This document shows, piece by piece, positions 17,931 to 26,633 of a stretch of DNA of 64,000 nucleotides. Each line of letters opens with the position of its first letter. Position 1 is the stretch's first letter. This stretch comes from Clostridium sp. LS (lineage in GTDB: Bacteria; Bacillota; Clostridia; Clostridiales; Clostridiaceae): positions 31,458-95,457 of the forward strand of contig NZ_AUUU01000031.1 in assembly GCF_002760435.1 (NCBI RefSeq), in the 5' to 3' direction. The notes under the pieces were generated by a model. That model made no database searches, had not been told where the DNA came from, and saw nothing but the letters and a program-made list of their open reading frames with translations. A program made the translations under genes and the position numbers.

Positions 17931-17982
17931 AAAATGCCCCCTTGATAGTTTTTATATAAAATCGTAATATATAATATATACA

Positions 17983-18030
17983 TTGTACGTTATACTTTCT
18001 ATATGTTATATCTTACTTTTGTACGTTATA
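17983..18030. promoter_or_regulatory. Repeated operator-like words between azlC and the XRE-cupin gene
   Basis: TTGTACGTTATA occurs twice exactly (17983-17994 and 18019-18030). A degenerate copy, CTATATGTTATA, lies between them (17999-18010). Direct repeats in a divergent promoter spacer suggest binding sites for the neighbouring XRE-cupin protein. Confidence 0.55.
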
Positions 18031-18049
18031 TTTGTCAAGGAGTGGAAAT

Positions 18050-18601
18050 ATGAATTTAAATAATATTATTGCTAGTAACCTAAAAAGATTAAGGAGCGAA
18101 AGGCAGCTAAGTCTCGGAAAACTTTCTGAGATATGTGGCGTTAGTAAAGTAATGCTTGGACAAATTGAACGCGGTGAATCTAACCCGACAATAAATACAA
18201 TATGGAAAATTGCTAACGGTTTAAAAATTCCATATACTACTCTTATTGATGAACCATTAAACAATAATATCTTAATAAAAAAAGAAGATTCTACGGAACA
18301 AGAATCCTCAGATAATAAATTTAGAGTTTATTGCTATTTTACAAGTAATACAAATAGAAACTTTGAGCTATTTCATGTAGAATTGGATGGCAATAGTTCA
18401 TATGACTCTAACCCCCATGGTGAAAAAACCCAAGAATACATAATCGTTTATAATGGACAATTAACTTTAAATGTTGATAATACAAATTATACTTTAAATG
18501 TTGGAGATTCAATTGTGTTTGATTCTTCTAAACCTCATTCTTATATAAATTTATCTGATGATATGGTTAAAATTGCTATGGTCATTTATTATTTAATATA
18601 A
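18050..18601 (+). CDS. XRE family regulator with C-terminal cupin domain
   Basis: The 183-residue protein has a lambda-repressor-type helix-turn-helix (residues about 8-60: LGKLSEICGVSKVMLGQIERGESNPTI). A cupin sensing domain follows (about 100-183: EYIIVYNGQLTLNV..DSIVFDSSKPHSY). The start at 18050 follows AAGGAGTGG; the frame also opens at a TTG at 18032 without a ribosome site. The protein is divergent from azlCD. The cupin probably binds the effector, perhaps a branched-chain amino acid, but this is inferred. Confidence 0.9.
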   Translation: MNLNNIIASNLKRLRSERQLSLGKLSEICGVSKVMLGQIERGESNPTINTIWKIANGLKIPYTTLIDEPLNNNILIKKEDSTEQESSDNKFRVYCYFTSNTNRNFELFHVELDGNSSYDSNPHGEKTQEYIIVYNGQLTLNVDNTNYTLNVGDSIVFDSSKPHSYINLSDDMVKIAMVIYYLI

Positions 18602-18605
18602 CCAT

Positions 18606-19520
18606 TTACCAAATAATATTAGCAAAAAATAAAATTACTGGTATAGTCGCTAATGATAACAATGTGCTTAATCCAACTAATTTAGCCCCATACTCATAAT
18701 CCCCTCCATACATTTGAGAAAACATTGGTACTGTAAGACCTACAGGAGTAGACATAGCTATTAATACAACCTTTTTTATTTCTACCAGATATGGAGGTAA
18801 AAACTTAAATAGAACAGTTATTATTATTGGAATTACAACAAGCTTTATAGCTGCCACAAAATATGCATGTCTATCATTAAATAGTGTAATAAGCTCAGCT
18901 TTTGCAATATATGTACCAAGTAAAATCATTGCTATAGGTGTATTAGTCTGCCCAACTAAATTAAAAGCATCATAAAAAAGTGATGGTAATTTAACTGGTG
19001 AAACAAAAATAAGTAGTCCAAATGCTACTGCTATAATTCCTGGATTTAACAAAACACTTTTGACCGTGATTAAATTTTTATTATTTGATACCATATATAT
19101 TCCATAAGTGTAACTCAAAATATTAAAACAAACTAAATAGGCTGATAAAAAAAAGACCTTATCTATTCCCATTAGATTAGTTACTAAAGGAATCCCAATA
19201 AACCCTGCGTTAGCAAATCCAATTGCAAATTTATCAATTCTTTGATTTTTCTTAAATATAATTTTCCCTATAAGGAATCCAATTAGCATTGCACATAAGG
19301 AAACTAAAAATGAAATTCCAAGCTCTTCGAGCTTCTCCATTGAAAAATTCATTTGATAACGAGTCAACATAATTAATGGATTAATTACCCAAACTAACAA
19401 ATTAGAAATTTGTTTAGCTCCTTCTTCATTAATTAAATTTTTACGGTAAACAATAAATCCAATTGCCATTAACACATACATAATGCTAACCTGCCCAACA
19501 ATTGTTGAAATAATTTCCAT
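18606..19520 (-). CDS. AEC (auxin efflux carrier) family transporter
   Basis: The 304-residue membrane protein has ten helices and the AEC-family pattern: VWVINPLIML early, FANAGFIGIPL in the middle and STPVGLTVPMFSQMYGGD late. Bacterial members move malonate, malate or similar acids, or act as small-metabolite carriers. It is convergent with the XRE-cupin gene, only 4 bases from its end. Two palindromes stand upstream. No substrate can be assigned from sequence. Confidence 0.85.
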   Translation of the reverse strand: MEIISTIVGQVSIMYVLMAIGFIVYRKNLINEEGAKQISNLLVWVINPLIMLTRYQMNFSMEKLEELGISFLVSLCAMLIGFLIGKIIFKKNQRIDKFAIGFANAGFIGIPLVTNLMGIDKVFFLSAYLVCFNILSYTYGIYMVSNNKNLITVKSVLLNPGIIAVAFGLLIFVSPVKLPSLFYDAFNLVGQTNTPIAMILLGTYIAKAELITLFNDRHAYFVAAIKLVVIPIIITVLFKFLPPYLVEIKKVVLIAMSTPVGLTVPMFSQMYGGDYEYGAKLVGLSTLLSLATIPVILFFANIIW

Positions 19521-19552
19521 GTAATTTTATCCTTTCGCTACAAAATACGATA

Positions 19553-19611
19553 TTAACTTTAGTTAATAATTAAAACCTACAACCTACATTTATTTTATCA
19601 CATTTTGTGAT
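19553..19611 (-). promoter_or_regulatory. Two palindromes upstream of the AEC transporter gene
   Basis: TTAAC-TTTA-GTTAA (19553-19566) and ATCACA-TTT-TGTGAT (19597-19611) are both perfect. They lie 33 to 91 bases upstream of the AEC start in its presumed promoter zone. No cognate regulator is recognised. Confidence 0.4.
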
Positions 19612-19709
19612 GTTTATTGCTTTAATCTCCAATATGTAATTTAAATATTGCAATAATTATTAAACTCATTATCCTAAAAATATGCAAATACAAATTTCAG
19701 TATTTAATG

Positions 19710-19753
19710 AAAAAAAAAGCATCAATAAATTGTATCTACAATCTATTGATGCT
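19710..19753 (-). terminator. Intrinsic terminator of the sulfate operon
   Basis: Arms AGCATCAATA (19718-19727) and TATTGATGCT (19744-19753), with extra pairing inside, are followed by at least eight T on the minus strand. It lies 43 bases past the cysN stop. Confidence 0.9.
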
Positions 19754-19796
19754 AAACTTTATTCCAACGAATATAATTGATTAGTCAATGTATTTC

Positions 19797-21485
19797 CTAG
19801 TTAGTACTATGAAAAACTACTTTTCTATAAGTCTCAAATCTAACCCATTTATTTAAGAAATCTCCTAGAGTTTTCTCGTTAGTTTCTTTATATTCATTTA
19901 AGAATGTTGTAACTTCCTCATTGGAATTTACCTTAACTTCAAATCCTCTACCATTTATAACTGGAACTTCTTGATATTTATATTCATCAATTAATTTAAT
20001 GCCAGCAATTTTCTTATCTCTTACTTCAATTGCTACTCCATCACGAAGAACTAATAAATCAAAGTTTTCTGGATATTGGTAACTATCACCTTCTATTGGA
20101 AGTTCATCGCCTACAGTATAAGTTTTTTCTTCTGGTTTATATTTGAATATAGATAGAGTTTCTGTATCATAATAGAATTCTTCAAAAATGTCTCCTCTTG
20201 CTTTTAATTCATTGTATTCAAAAGCAAATTTTCCATTTTTAGCATCATTATTATGAACATCTTCTATAACACCACAAGCTGATGTCATGTTAGTGATACG
20301 GTCTATTAAAATAAGTTCTCCTAATGTTTTATGTGCATCGAACTTATCAACTACTATCTTTTCAGAAAGTAAAATATCACATGCTGCTATTTCATTTTTT
20401 GTTAAATAGCCAGTTGGTAAATGTTCTCCAGTGTTAACATCAATTTTATACTTTACATCTGTTACTACACCAGTTAACATCTTAGTTCCTACTTTAACAA
20501 AATACTCTTTGCCTGCTGTTAATTCCGAGTCATCCATCCAAAGAATTTTTGCACTAAGCAGCTTGCTTGGAGCAATGCTAGTTCCTTTTGTAAGTACACA
20601 GCCTCTTGATACGTCAACTTCTTTATTAAGCTGTATTGTAACCGCCTGTCCTTGCCCTGCACTTTGTGATTCCTTATCTGTAACATGAATGCTTTTTACT
20701 AGAGCTTTTTCATTACTAGGAAGAGTTGTAATTTCATCTCCTACAGCGATGCTTCCTGCTTCAATTTCCCCTTGGAATCCTCTAAAAGTATGATTAGGCC
20801 TACATACTCTTTGAACTGGCATATAGAAGCCTTCTTCTGATTTATTATCAATCTCTACATTTTCTAGATATGTTAAAAGTGCCTCTCCATTATACCACGG
20901 AGTATTTTCTGACTTCTTTGTAACATTATCCCCTTCTGTAGCTGATACTGGAATTATATGAACATTTTCTAATGAAAGTTCTTTTACTAATTCTTTAATT
21001 TGATCTTCAATTTCTAGAAATCTCTCGTGGCTGTATCCTACTAAGTCAATCTTATTAACTGCAAATACAAAATGTTTTACACCCATTAAAGAACAAATTC
21101 TTGCATGTCTTCTTGTTTGAACAAGTACTCCTTGCTTTGCATCTATTAATATAATAGCAAGCTCTGCAAAAGATGCACCTACCGCCATGTTTCTAGTATA
21201 TTCTTCGTGTCCTGGAGTATCTGCTACTATAAAACTTCTATTATCAGTTGTAAAATAACGATATGCAACGTCTATTGTAATTCCTTGTTCACGTTCTGCC
21301 ATTAAGCCATCTAATAATAGAGAATAGTCTATTGCTCCGCCTCTGCTTCCAACTTTACTGTCTAATTCTAAAGCTTTTTCTTGGTCTGCATATAAAAGCT
21401 TTGAATCATATAAAATATGTCCTATAAGAGTAGATTTTCCGTCATCTACGCTACCACATGTTATAAACTTTAATAAGCTCTTCAT
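19797..21485 (-). CDS. cysN: Sulfate adenylyltransferase subunit 1 (CysN) with C-terminal extension
   Basis: The 562-residue GTPase subunit of ATP sulfurylase has G1 GSVDDGKST, G3 DTPGHEEY and G4 NKIDLV. It uses GTP hydrolysis to drive APS formation from sulfate and ATP with CysD. I chose the ATG at 21485 (MKSLLKFITCGS), one base after the cysD stop; the frame extends upstream but inside cysD. Compared with the Escherichia coli protein of about 475 residues, the last 125 or so residues are extra and do not look like an APS kinase domain, since no P-loop is visible there. The extension's role is unknown. The gene is last in the operon. Confidence 0.92.
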   Translation of the reverse strand: MKSLLKFITCGSVDDGKSTLIGHILYDSKLLYADQEKALELDSKVGSRGGAIDYSLLLDGLMAEREQGITIDVAYRYFTTDNRSFIVADTPGHEEYTRNMAVGASFAELAIILIDAKQGVLVQTRRHARICSLMGVKHFVFAVNKIDLVGYSHERFLEIEDQIKELVKELSLENVHIIPVSATEGDNVTKKSENTPWYNGEALLTYLENVEIDNKSEEGFYMPVQRVCRPNHTFRGFQGEIEAGSIAVGDEITTLPSNEKALVKSIHVTDKESQSAGQGQAVTIQLNKEVDVSRGCVLTKGTSIAPSKLLSAKILWMDDSELTAGKEYFVKVGTKMLTGVVTDVKYKIDVNTGEHLPTGYLTKNEIAACDILLSEKIVVDKFDAHKTLGELILIDRITNMTSACGVIEDVHNNDAKNGKFAFEYNELKARGDIFEEFYYDTETLSIFKYKPEEKTYTVGDELPIEGDSYQYPENFDLLVLRDGVAIEVRDKKIAGIKLIDEYKYQEVPVINGRGFEVKVNSNEEVTTFLNEYKETNEKTLGDFLNKWVRFETYRKVVFHSTN

Positions 21486-21486
21486 C

Positions 21487-22386
21487 TTAGAAATACCCCT
21501 CTCTCTTTCTTCTTTCCATACTACCTGCTGCTTCACTATCAATAACTCTAGTTGTTCTCTCAGATGATACGGCACTAAGGGTTTCCTCAATAATCGCATC
21601 TAAAGTAACTGCATCTGATTCAAAACCACCTGTTAATGGATAACATCCAAGTGTTCTAAATCTTATTGTTTTATGTTCAACCTTCTCACCTGGTAATAGT
21701 TTCAATCTATCATCATCTACCATAATAATATTACCATCACGCTCAATGCATGGTCTTTCTTTTGCAAAATATAGAGGCACGATATCAATATTTTCACGCT
21801 TTATATATTGCCATATGTCATTTTCAGTCCAATTTGAAATTGGGAAAACTCTCATACTTTCACCTTTATTTATTTTAGTGTTATAAAGTTTCCACATCTC
21901 TGGTCTTTGATTTTTAGGGTCCCATGCTTGTGCTTCATTTCTGAAAGAGAAAATTCTTTCCTTCGCACGAGATTTTTCTTCATCACGACGACCACCACCA
22001 AAGGCTGCTGTAAACCCATATTTGCTTAAACCTTGTTTTAAAGCTTGAGTCTTCATAATGTCAGTATATGCTGAACCATGATCAAAAGGATTAATTCCTT
22101 GCTTTACTCCATCTTCGTTCGAATGGACAATCATTTCTATTCCTAATTTTTTAGCTGTATTATCACGAAAATCAATCATTTCTTTAAACTTCCATGTTGT
22201 ATCTATATGCATAAAAGGAAATGGCGGTTTTTCAGGATAAAATGCTTTCATTGCAAGATGTAACATAACTGAACTGTCTTTACCAATAGAATATAACATT
22301 ACTGGCTTTTCACATTCTGCAGCTACTTCTCTAATAATATAAATTGCTTCTGCTTCTAATTTATCAAGATGTGATAATTCACTCAT
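21487..22386 (-). CDS. cysD: Sulfate adenylyltransferase subunit 2 (CysD)
   Basis: The 299-residue catalytic subunit of ATP sulfurylase has the PP-loop SIGKDSS (residues 33-39), the [13 protein letters not shown] segment MHIDTTWKF and the [12 protein letters not shown] stretch typical of CysD. With CysN it makes adenosine 5'-phosphosulfate. The start at 22386 follows AAGGGGGACTA. A 297-base spacer with strong hairpins separates it from the AprB-like gene upstream, although all are on one strand. Confidence 0.95.
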   Translation of the reverse strand: MSELSHLDKLEAEAIYIIREVAAECEKPVMLYSIGKDSSVMLHLAMKAFYPEKPPFPFMHIDTTWKFKEMIDFRDNTAKKLGIEMIVHSNEDGVKQGINPFDHGSAYTDIMKTQALKQGLSKYGFTAAFGGGRRDEEKSRAKERIFSFRNEAQAWDPKNQRPEMWKLYNTKINKGESMRVFPISNWTENDIWQYIKRENIDIVPLYFAKERPCIERDGNIIMVDDDRLKLLPGEKVEHKTIRFRTLGCYPLTGGFESDAVTLDAIIEETLSAVSSERTTRVIDSEAAGSMERRKREGYF

Positions 22387-22683
22387 ATATTAGTCCCCCT
22401 TGTGTACTAAGTAAAATTTTGAAATTTATATGTTGCAATTAAAAATTTACAATTGTAGTTAAAGTTCTAAAGAGAAAGCTCAAAGAACAAAATATAAAAT
22501 GCACTATGTGAAAGTGCAGCTAACCAAATGTAAAATTTGGAGCTTTACTTTTTGATTCCCACTTTTTCAAGCATCACTTTCCTTACAGGATTTCTTGAAT
22601 TCATAAAGTAGAATTACTCTGATAAAAGTCAAGGACTTTCATACTTCAACTGTAAACTGTTAATTGTAAATTGTTAACTGAAT
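22387..22683 (-). promoter_or_regulatory. Structured spacer (candidate leader) upstream of cysD
   Basis: This 297-base gap inside an otherwise tight operon holds two adjacent hairpins on the minus strand. AGCU-CCAAAU pairs with AUUUGG-AGCU (22518-22544). UGCACU pairs with AGUGCA (22500-22518) and is followed by UUUUAUAUUUUG. There is no open reading frame. I found no S-box or T-box consensus. The 22647-22680 end is an AT-rich repeat shared with 32697-32730. It may be a processing, attenuation or promoter region. Confidence 0.45.
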
Positions 22684-22998
22684 TTAGTATTGATTCGAAT
22701 CTTTACGGTTTATTTTAATTGAATGCTCTGTTCCATCAGTTTCTTCAATTTTCCAATCCGCAATATCATCTTTAAATTTAACTGTAAGTTTGCTTCCTCT
22801 TCCACCCATATCTGCTCCTAGATATAATGAAATTGAACCTGTAGGGCATTCTTTTATACAAGAAGAGCATCCCCAACAATCTTTAGGATATTTTATATAA
22901 ACTTTTCCATCATCTCTTAATTTTATAAGACTTCCAGGACACACAGCTAAACATTTTTTGCATCCTATGCATTTATTCTTATCTATTGCTATGCTCAT
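22684..22998 (-). CDS. AprB-like ferredoxin subunit (two [4Fe-4S])
   Basis: The 104-residue iron-sulfur protein has two cluster motifs: C10-x2-C13-x2-C16-x3-C20 and C41-x2-C44-x2-C47-x3-C51 (CIGCKKCLAVCP and CWGCSSCIKECP). It resembles the beta subunit of adenylylsulfate reductase. The ATG at 22998 has GAGGTGA ahead; a GTG three codons earlier is less likely. It overlaps the AprA-like gene by 20 bases. It should carry electrons to that flavoprotein for APS reduction to sulfite, an assignment based on the cluster. Confidence 0.85.
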   Translation of the reverse strand: MSIAIDKNKCIGCKKCLAVCPGSLIKLRDDGKVYIKYPKDCWGCSSCIKECPTGSISLYLGADMGGRGSKLTVKFKDDIADWKIEETDGTEHSIKINRKDSNQY

Positions 22999-24688
22999 AT
23001 GTTTCACCTCTTCCCACTAAATCTCTATATAAAATTGTAAGTTTTCCATCTTCAAGCTTTGAATTAACATATTTAAGCCATTCGTCACTCTTTTCTGGAT
23101 AATCAAGATTCTCTGCAAAGCTATGCCATCTAGTTTCTTTTCTAGCCTTTAAGTGAGCAATTACAGATTTACAAAGAGTAAGTCTCTCTTTTAACTCATA
23201 TACAAACATTAACTCATGCATATCTTCTGCGTGCAGATTCTCACTTAATTTTTCAATTTGCTCAATTTTCTCAGCAGCAAGTTCAAGCTGCTTTTCATTG
23301 AATTGATAACTACTTCCAATTCCACCTGCATAAGTATCCATTACCTTCTGCATTGCTTCTTCAAGTTGTTCAACATTGAATATTTGATTTTCAGAATTTA
23401 ATACTTTTTCAACTTCTGCTTTCTTTTTCTCTATCAGTGAGTCTTCTTCAGCTTTTGATAAAGTAATATTATTCTCATCACTATTTATTGCTTCTACTGC
23501 TGCTTTTGCTGCAATTTCACCTTCTACTAATGCACCTGTAACATATTTTTGCGGACATCCACCTGCTACATCACCTGCTGCATAAAGACCTTTTATTGTA
23601 GTCTCTCTTTTAGTATCAACCCAATATCCGCTAGCAGTGTGTCCACCTACTATGTATGGTTCTGTACCTTCAATTTCTACATTTTGCTCACTTGGATTTT
23701 TGCCTGATTCTATCCATTTTAAAGTTTGGCTAGGTGCCATGTTTAAATATGCCTTCTTCAATTCTTCATCTTGGGCAGAGCTAATACCTTCTGTTCTTAA
23801 ATAACAAGGACCTCTACCTTCTTGATTTTCCTTTACTGTGCCATAAACTCTTTCTGAAGTAGTTAATCCATATTTTGTTTCATATACTTCACCTTTTGAA
23901 TTTACTTGCTTTGCCCCAACACCTTGCGCAATTGTACCTGTAGGTGCTATAGTGTCCTTGCATCTTAAAGCAATGAATCTCATTTCAAAAGTTGTCATTT
24001 CAGCTCCAGCTTTTATTCCCATAGCATATCCCGCTCCAGTATTAAATGGAGGATACCACATTTTATGTCTTGAGAACCCTGGATTGTTAGGTTTATATAA
24101 CCCTGCTGCTCCACCTGTAGCACATATTACTTTTTTAGCTTTAATTTCATATAGAGTCTCATCTTCAACTCCTACTGCAAAGGCTCCAAGTATATGATTA
24201 TCTTTTACAATATAATCAATAACATTAACTTGATTCATAACTGTAACATCTGGAAGCTTTTTAACTGCATCTGCTAAAATAGGTTTAATATTTTCACCAT
24301 TAATTTTAATATTTCTATTTCCTCTAGCTACATATTCACCATTTTCATCTTTTAAAATAACAAGCCCTAAATCTTCTAGTTTTTTTGTTACTTTATTTAA
24401 GCCTTGTGACATTGTAAGTAGTAAATCTTCTCTTACAATATTATCCGCATCCTTTTTAGCATAATCTACATAGTCTTCTGGAGTTCTTCCTTTAACTATA
24501 TAAGCATTAATTGCATTTACTCCTGCTGCAAGACAGCCGCTTCTTTTAATATTAGCTTTTTCGAGAATAAGTACAGATGCATTAGAATTTTCTTCTCGTA
24601 TTGTTAGTGCTGCATAGCACCCAGCAGTACCCCCGCCAATAATTAATATATCTGTCTCTAATTGTTTTACTTGAACGTTCTTACTCAT
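22979..24688 (-). CDS. AprA-like flavoprotein (adenylylsulfate reductase alpha type)
   Basis: The 569-residue flavoprotein belongs to the fumarate reductase/succinate dehydrogenase fold. It has an N-terminal FAD motif (IIGGGTAGCYAAL), a central substrate region and the GGHTASGYWVDTKRETTIKGLYAAGD segment found in AprA. Close to sulfate uptake genes and CysDN, and coupled to an AprB-like ferredoxin, it most likely reduces APS to sulfite. As I recall, the Clostridium acetobutylicum cluster is arranged similarly. A fumarate-reductase role is less likely because no membrane or quinone-linked subunit is present. Confidence 0.8.
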   Translation of the reverse strand: MSKNVQVKQLETDILIIGGGTAGCYAALTIREENSNASVLILEKANIKRSGCLAAGVNAINAYIVKGRTPEDYVDYAKKDADNIVREDLLLTMSQGLNKVTKKLEDLGLVILKDENGEYVARGNRNIKINGENIKPILADAVKKLPDVTVMNQVNVIDYIVKDNHILGAFAVGVEDETLYEIKAKKVICATGGAAGLYKPNNPGFSRHKMWYPPFNTGAGYAMGIKAGAEMTTFEMRFIALRCKDTIAPTGTIAQGVGAKQVNSKGEVYETKYGLTTSERVYGTVKENQEGRGPCYLRTEGISSAQDEELKKAYLNMAPSQTLKWIESGKNPSEQNVEIEGTEPYIVGGHTASGYWVDTKRETTIKGLYAAGDVAGGCPQKYVTGALVEGEIAAKAAVEAINSDENNITLSKAEEDSLIEKKKAEVEKVLNSENQIFNVEQLEEAMQKVMDTYAGGIGSSYQFNEKQLELAAEKIEQIEKLSENLHAEDMHELMFVYELKERLTLCKSVIAHLKARKETRWHSFAENLDYPEKSDEWLKYVNSKLEDGKLTILYRDLVGRGETYEHSNR

Positions 24689-24722
24689 AGCATATCTCCT
24701 TTTTCTAAGGTCAATATTTTTA

Positions 24723-25787
24723 CTAAATAAATACAGACATTTCTTCTGTCTTAATTTTGTTTTCTACAACATTAGCGCTATTCTCATTAAATGCATAAAC
24801 TCTATGAATTAAAACTAAAACTTCTTCGCCAATTTTTAGTTCTTCATCCTCTAAACTGCGGTATGCATAAAGTATTTGGTTTCCTACCTGTACATCTATT
24901 TCAAGATTATTTCCTCTAAAAGCAATATCTTTTATAATTCCTTTTTCTGCTGCAAGAGGAGTTAATATTTCTTTGTCATTTTTAGCTATTTGTATAAATT
25001 CCGGACGTACTATTGCCTTTGTTTCTTTAGGGTTTACAGCTTCAAATCCCTTTAGCTTAGTATAATCTTCTATAAGATTTGATTCACCGATAAATTGTGC
25101 CACAAAAGGAGTCTTTGGATTTTTATATATCTCAACAGGAGTTCCTTTTTGCTCAATCTTACCTTTATTAGTTATTATTATTTCATCTGCTACTTCTACT
25201 GCTTCATCTTGATCGTGAGTTACAAAGATACTTGTTATTCCTAATTTTGAAATTGTTTCTCTAAGCCATCTCCTAAGCTCTTTTCTTACTTTTGCATCTA
25301 TAGCTGCAAAAGGCTCATCCAATAGTAACAGCTGTGGATTAGGTGCAAGTGCTCTAGCAAAGGCTACACGTTGTCTTTGCCCACCAGACAATTGTCCTGG
25401 GTATCTTTTTTCAAGTCCTTTAAGACCTATAAGCTCTATGAGCTCCATAACTCTTTCATGTATATAGTCTTTTTTAGCCTTCTGCACTACAAGGCCAAAA
25501 GCTATATTATCATAAACTGTCATATGACGAAATAAAGCATAACTTTGAAAAACAAAACCTATTCCTCTTTTTCCTGCTTCTATATCATTAACCTTAACCC
25601 CATTAATAATGATATCACCGTCATCAGGCGTTTCAAGCCCCGCTATCATTCTAAGTATTGTAGTCTTACCACTTCCACTTGGACCTAAAAGACCAATTAA
25701 CTTTCCTTGCTCTATTCTAAAATTAACATTATCAGAGGCTTTATAATCTCCGAAATTTTTATTAATATTCTTTAATTCTACATACAT
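24723..25787 (-). CDS. cysA: Sulfate/thiosulfate ABC transporter ATPase CysA
   Basis: The 354-residue ATPase has Walker A GPSGSGKTT (residues 35-43), Q-loop FVFQSYALFRHMT, signature SGGQRQR and Walker B LLLLDEPFAAID. A C-terminal TOBE-like regulatory domain follows (about 240-345). It energises uptake through CysT and CysW, encoded directly upstream in the operon (3-base gap to cysW). Confidence 0.93.
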   Translation of the reverse strand: MYVELKNINKNFGDYKASDNVNFRIEQGKLIGLLGPSGSGKTTILRMIAGLETPDDGDIIINGVKVNDIEAGKRGIGFVFQSYALFRHMTVYDNIAFGLVVQKAKKDYIHERVMELIELIGLKGLEKRYPGQLSGGQRQRVAFARALAPNPQLLLLDEPFAAIDAKVRKELRRWLRETISKLGITSIFVTHDQDEAVEVADEIIITNKGKIEQKGTPVEIYKNPKTPFVAQFIGESNLIEDYTKLKGFEAVNPKETKAIVRPEFIQIAKNDKEILTPLAAEKGIIKDIAFRGNNLEIDVQVGNQILYAYRSLEDEELKIGEEVLVLIHRVYAFNENSANVVENKIKTEEMSVFI

Positions 25788-25790
25788 GTC

Positions 25791-26621
25791 CTAAACCCCC
25801 TTCTTGCTTTTCCATTCCACAATGTTACGTAATATTAAAACAACAATTGCAATAATAACTAATATAGAAGCAACTGCAAAGGCTGCTGAAAATTGATACT
25901 CATTATATAAAATCTCAATGTGTAATGGTAAAGTATTTGTCTTTCCTCTAATATGGCCAGATACTACAGAAACTGCTCCAAATTCTCCCATAGCTCTTGC
26001 CGCACAAAGTATCACTCCATATATAAGTCCCCATTTAATATTAGGAAGAGTTATTTTTCTAAATATATTAAAGCCATTAGCTCCCATCATTGCCGCTGCT
26101 TCTTCTTCATCAGTCCCCTGAGCATTCATAAGAGGTATTATTTCTCTTGCTACGAATGGAAATGTTACAAATATTGTTGCGAGTATTATTCCTGGTACAG
26201 CAAAAACAATCTTCAAATTATTTTCAACTAAAATACTTTCCAAAAAACTTCCTTTTCCAAAAGTTAGTACAAATATCAACCCTGCAATTACAGGTGAAAT
26301 CGCAAATGGCAAATCAATTAAAGTTCCCAACAGGTTTTTTCCTTTAAACTGAAATTTTGTAATAGCCCACGCAATACATATACCAAATATAGTATTCATA
26401 ATTGTTGCTATTAACGTAGCTATTAGTGTAAGGTTCATAGCTTTAAGAGTGTATCCATCTGAAACTGCTTTAACATATCCATTAAACCCATTGGCCAAAG
26501 CTTCCGAAATTATAGATATTAGTGGGATAATAAGCATTAATATAAGAAACAATACACTTATACCTATTAAACCATATTTCAAGAATTTATTTTCCCTTCT
26601 ATGCATTGATGTCTTTTTCAC
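25791..26621 (-). CDS. cysW: Sulfate ABC transporter permease CysW
   Basis: The 276-residue permease has six membrane helices and an EAA-type loop (DEEEAAAMMGANGFNIFRKITLPNI). The late segment GAVSVVSGHIRGKTNTLPLHIEI is typical of CysW. It pairs with CysT in the membrane channel. It sits 3 bases before cysA and 12 bases after cysT. Confidence 0.92.
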   Translation of the reverse strand: MKKTSMHRRENKFLKYGLIGISVLFLILMLIIPLISIISEALANGFNGYVKAVSDGYTLKAMNLTLIATLIATIMNTIFGICIAWAITKFQFKGKNLLGTLIDLPFAISPVIAGLIFVLTFGKGSFLESILVENNLKIVFAVPGIILATIFVTFPFVAREIIPLMNAQGTDEEEAAAMMGANGFNIFRKITLPNIKWGLIYGVILCAARAMGEFGAVSVVSGHIRGKTNTLPLHIEILYNEYQFSAAFAVASILVIIAIVVLILRNIVEWKSKKGV

Positions 26622-26633
26622 TTACTACTCACC

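Noticed and set aside
22387..22683. A SAM or cysteine-T-box riboswitch before cysD
   Set aside because: I looked for the S-box core and the T-box GGTGG-type antiterminator and found neither, so only an unclassified structured spacer is claimed.
22979..24688. A fumarate reductase flavoprotein
   Set aside because: The AprB-like partner, sulfate uptake genes and CysDN around it favour APS reduction; no membrane anchor subunit is present.
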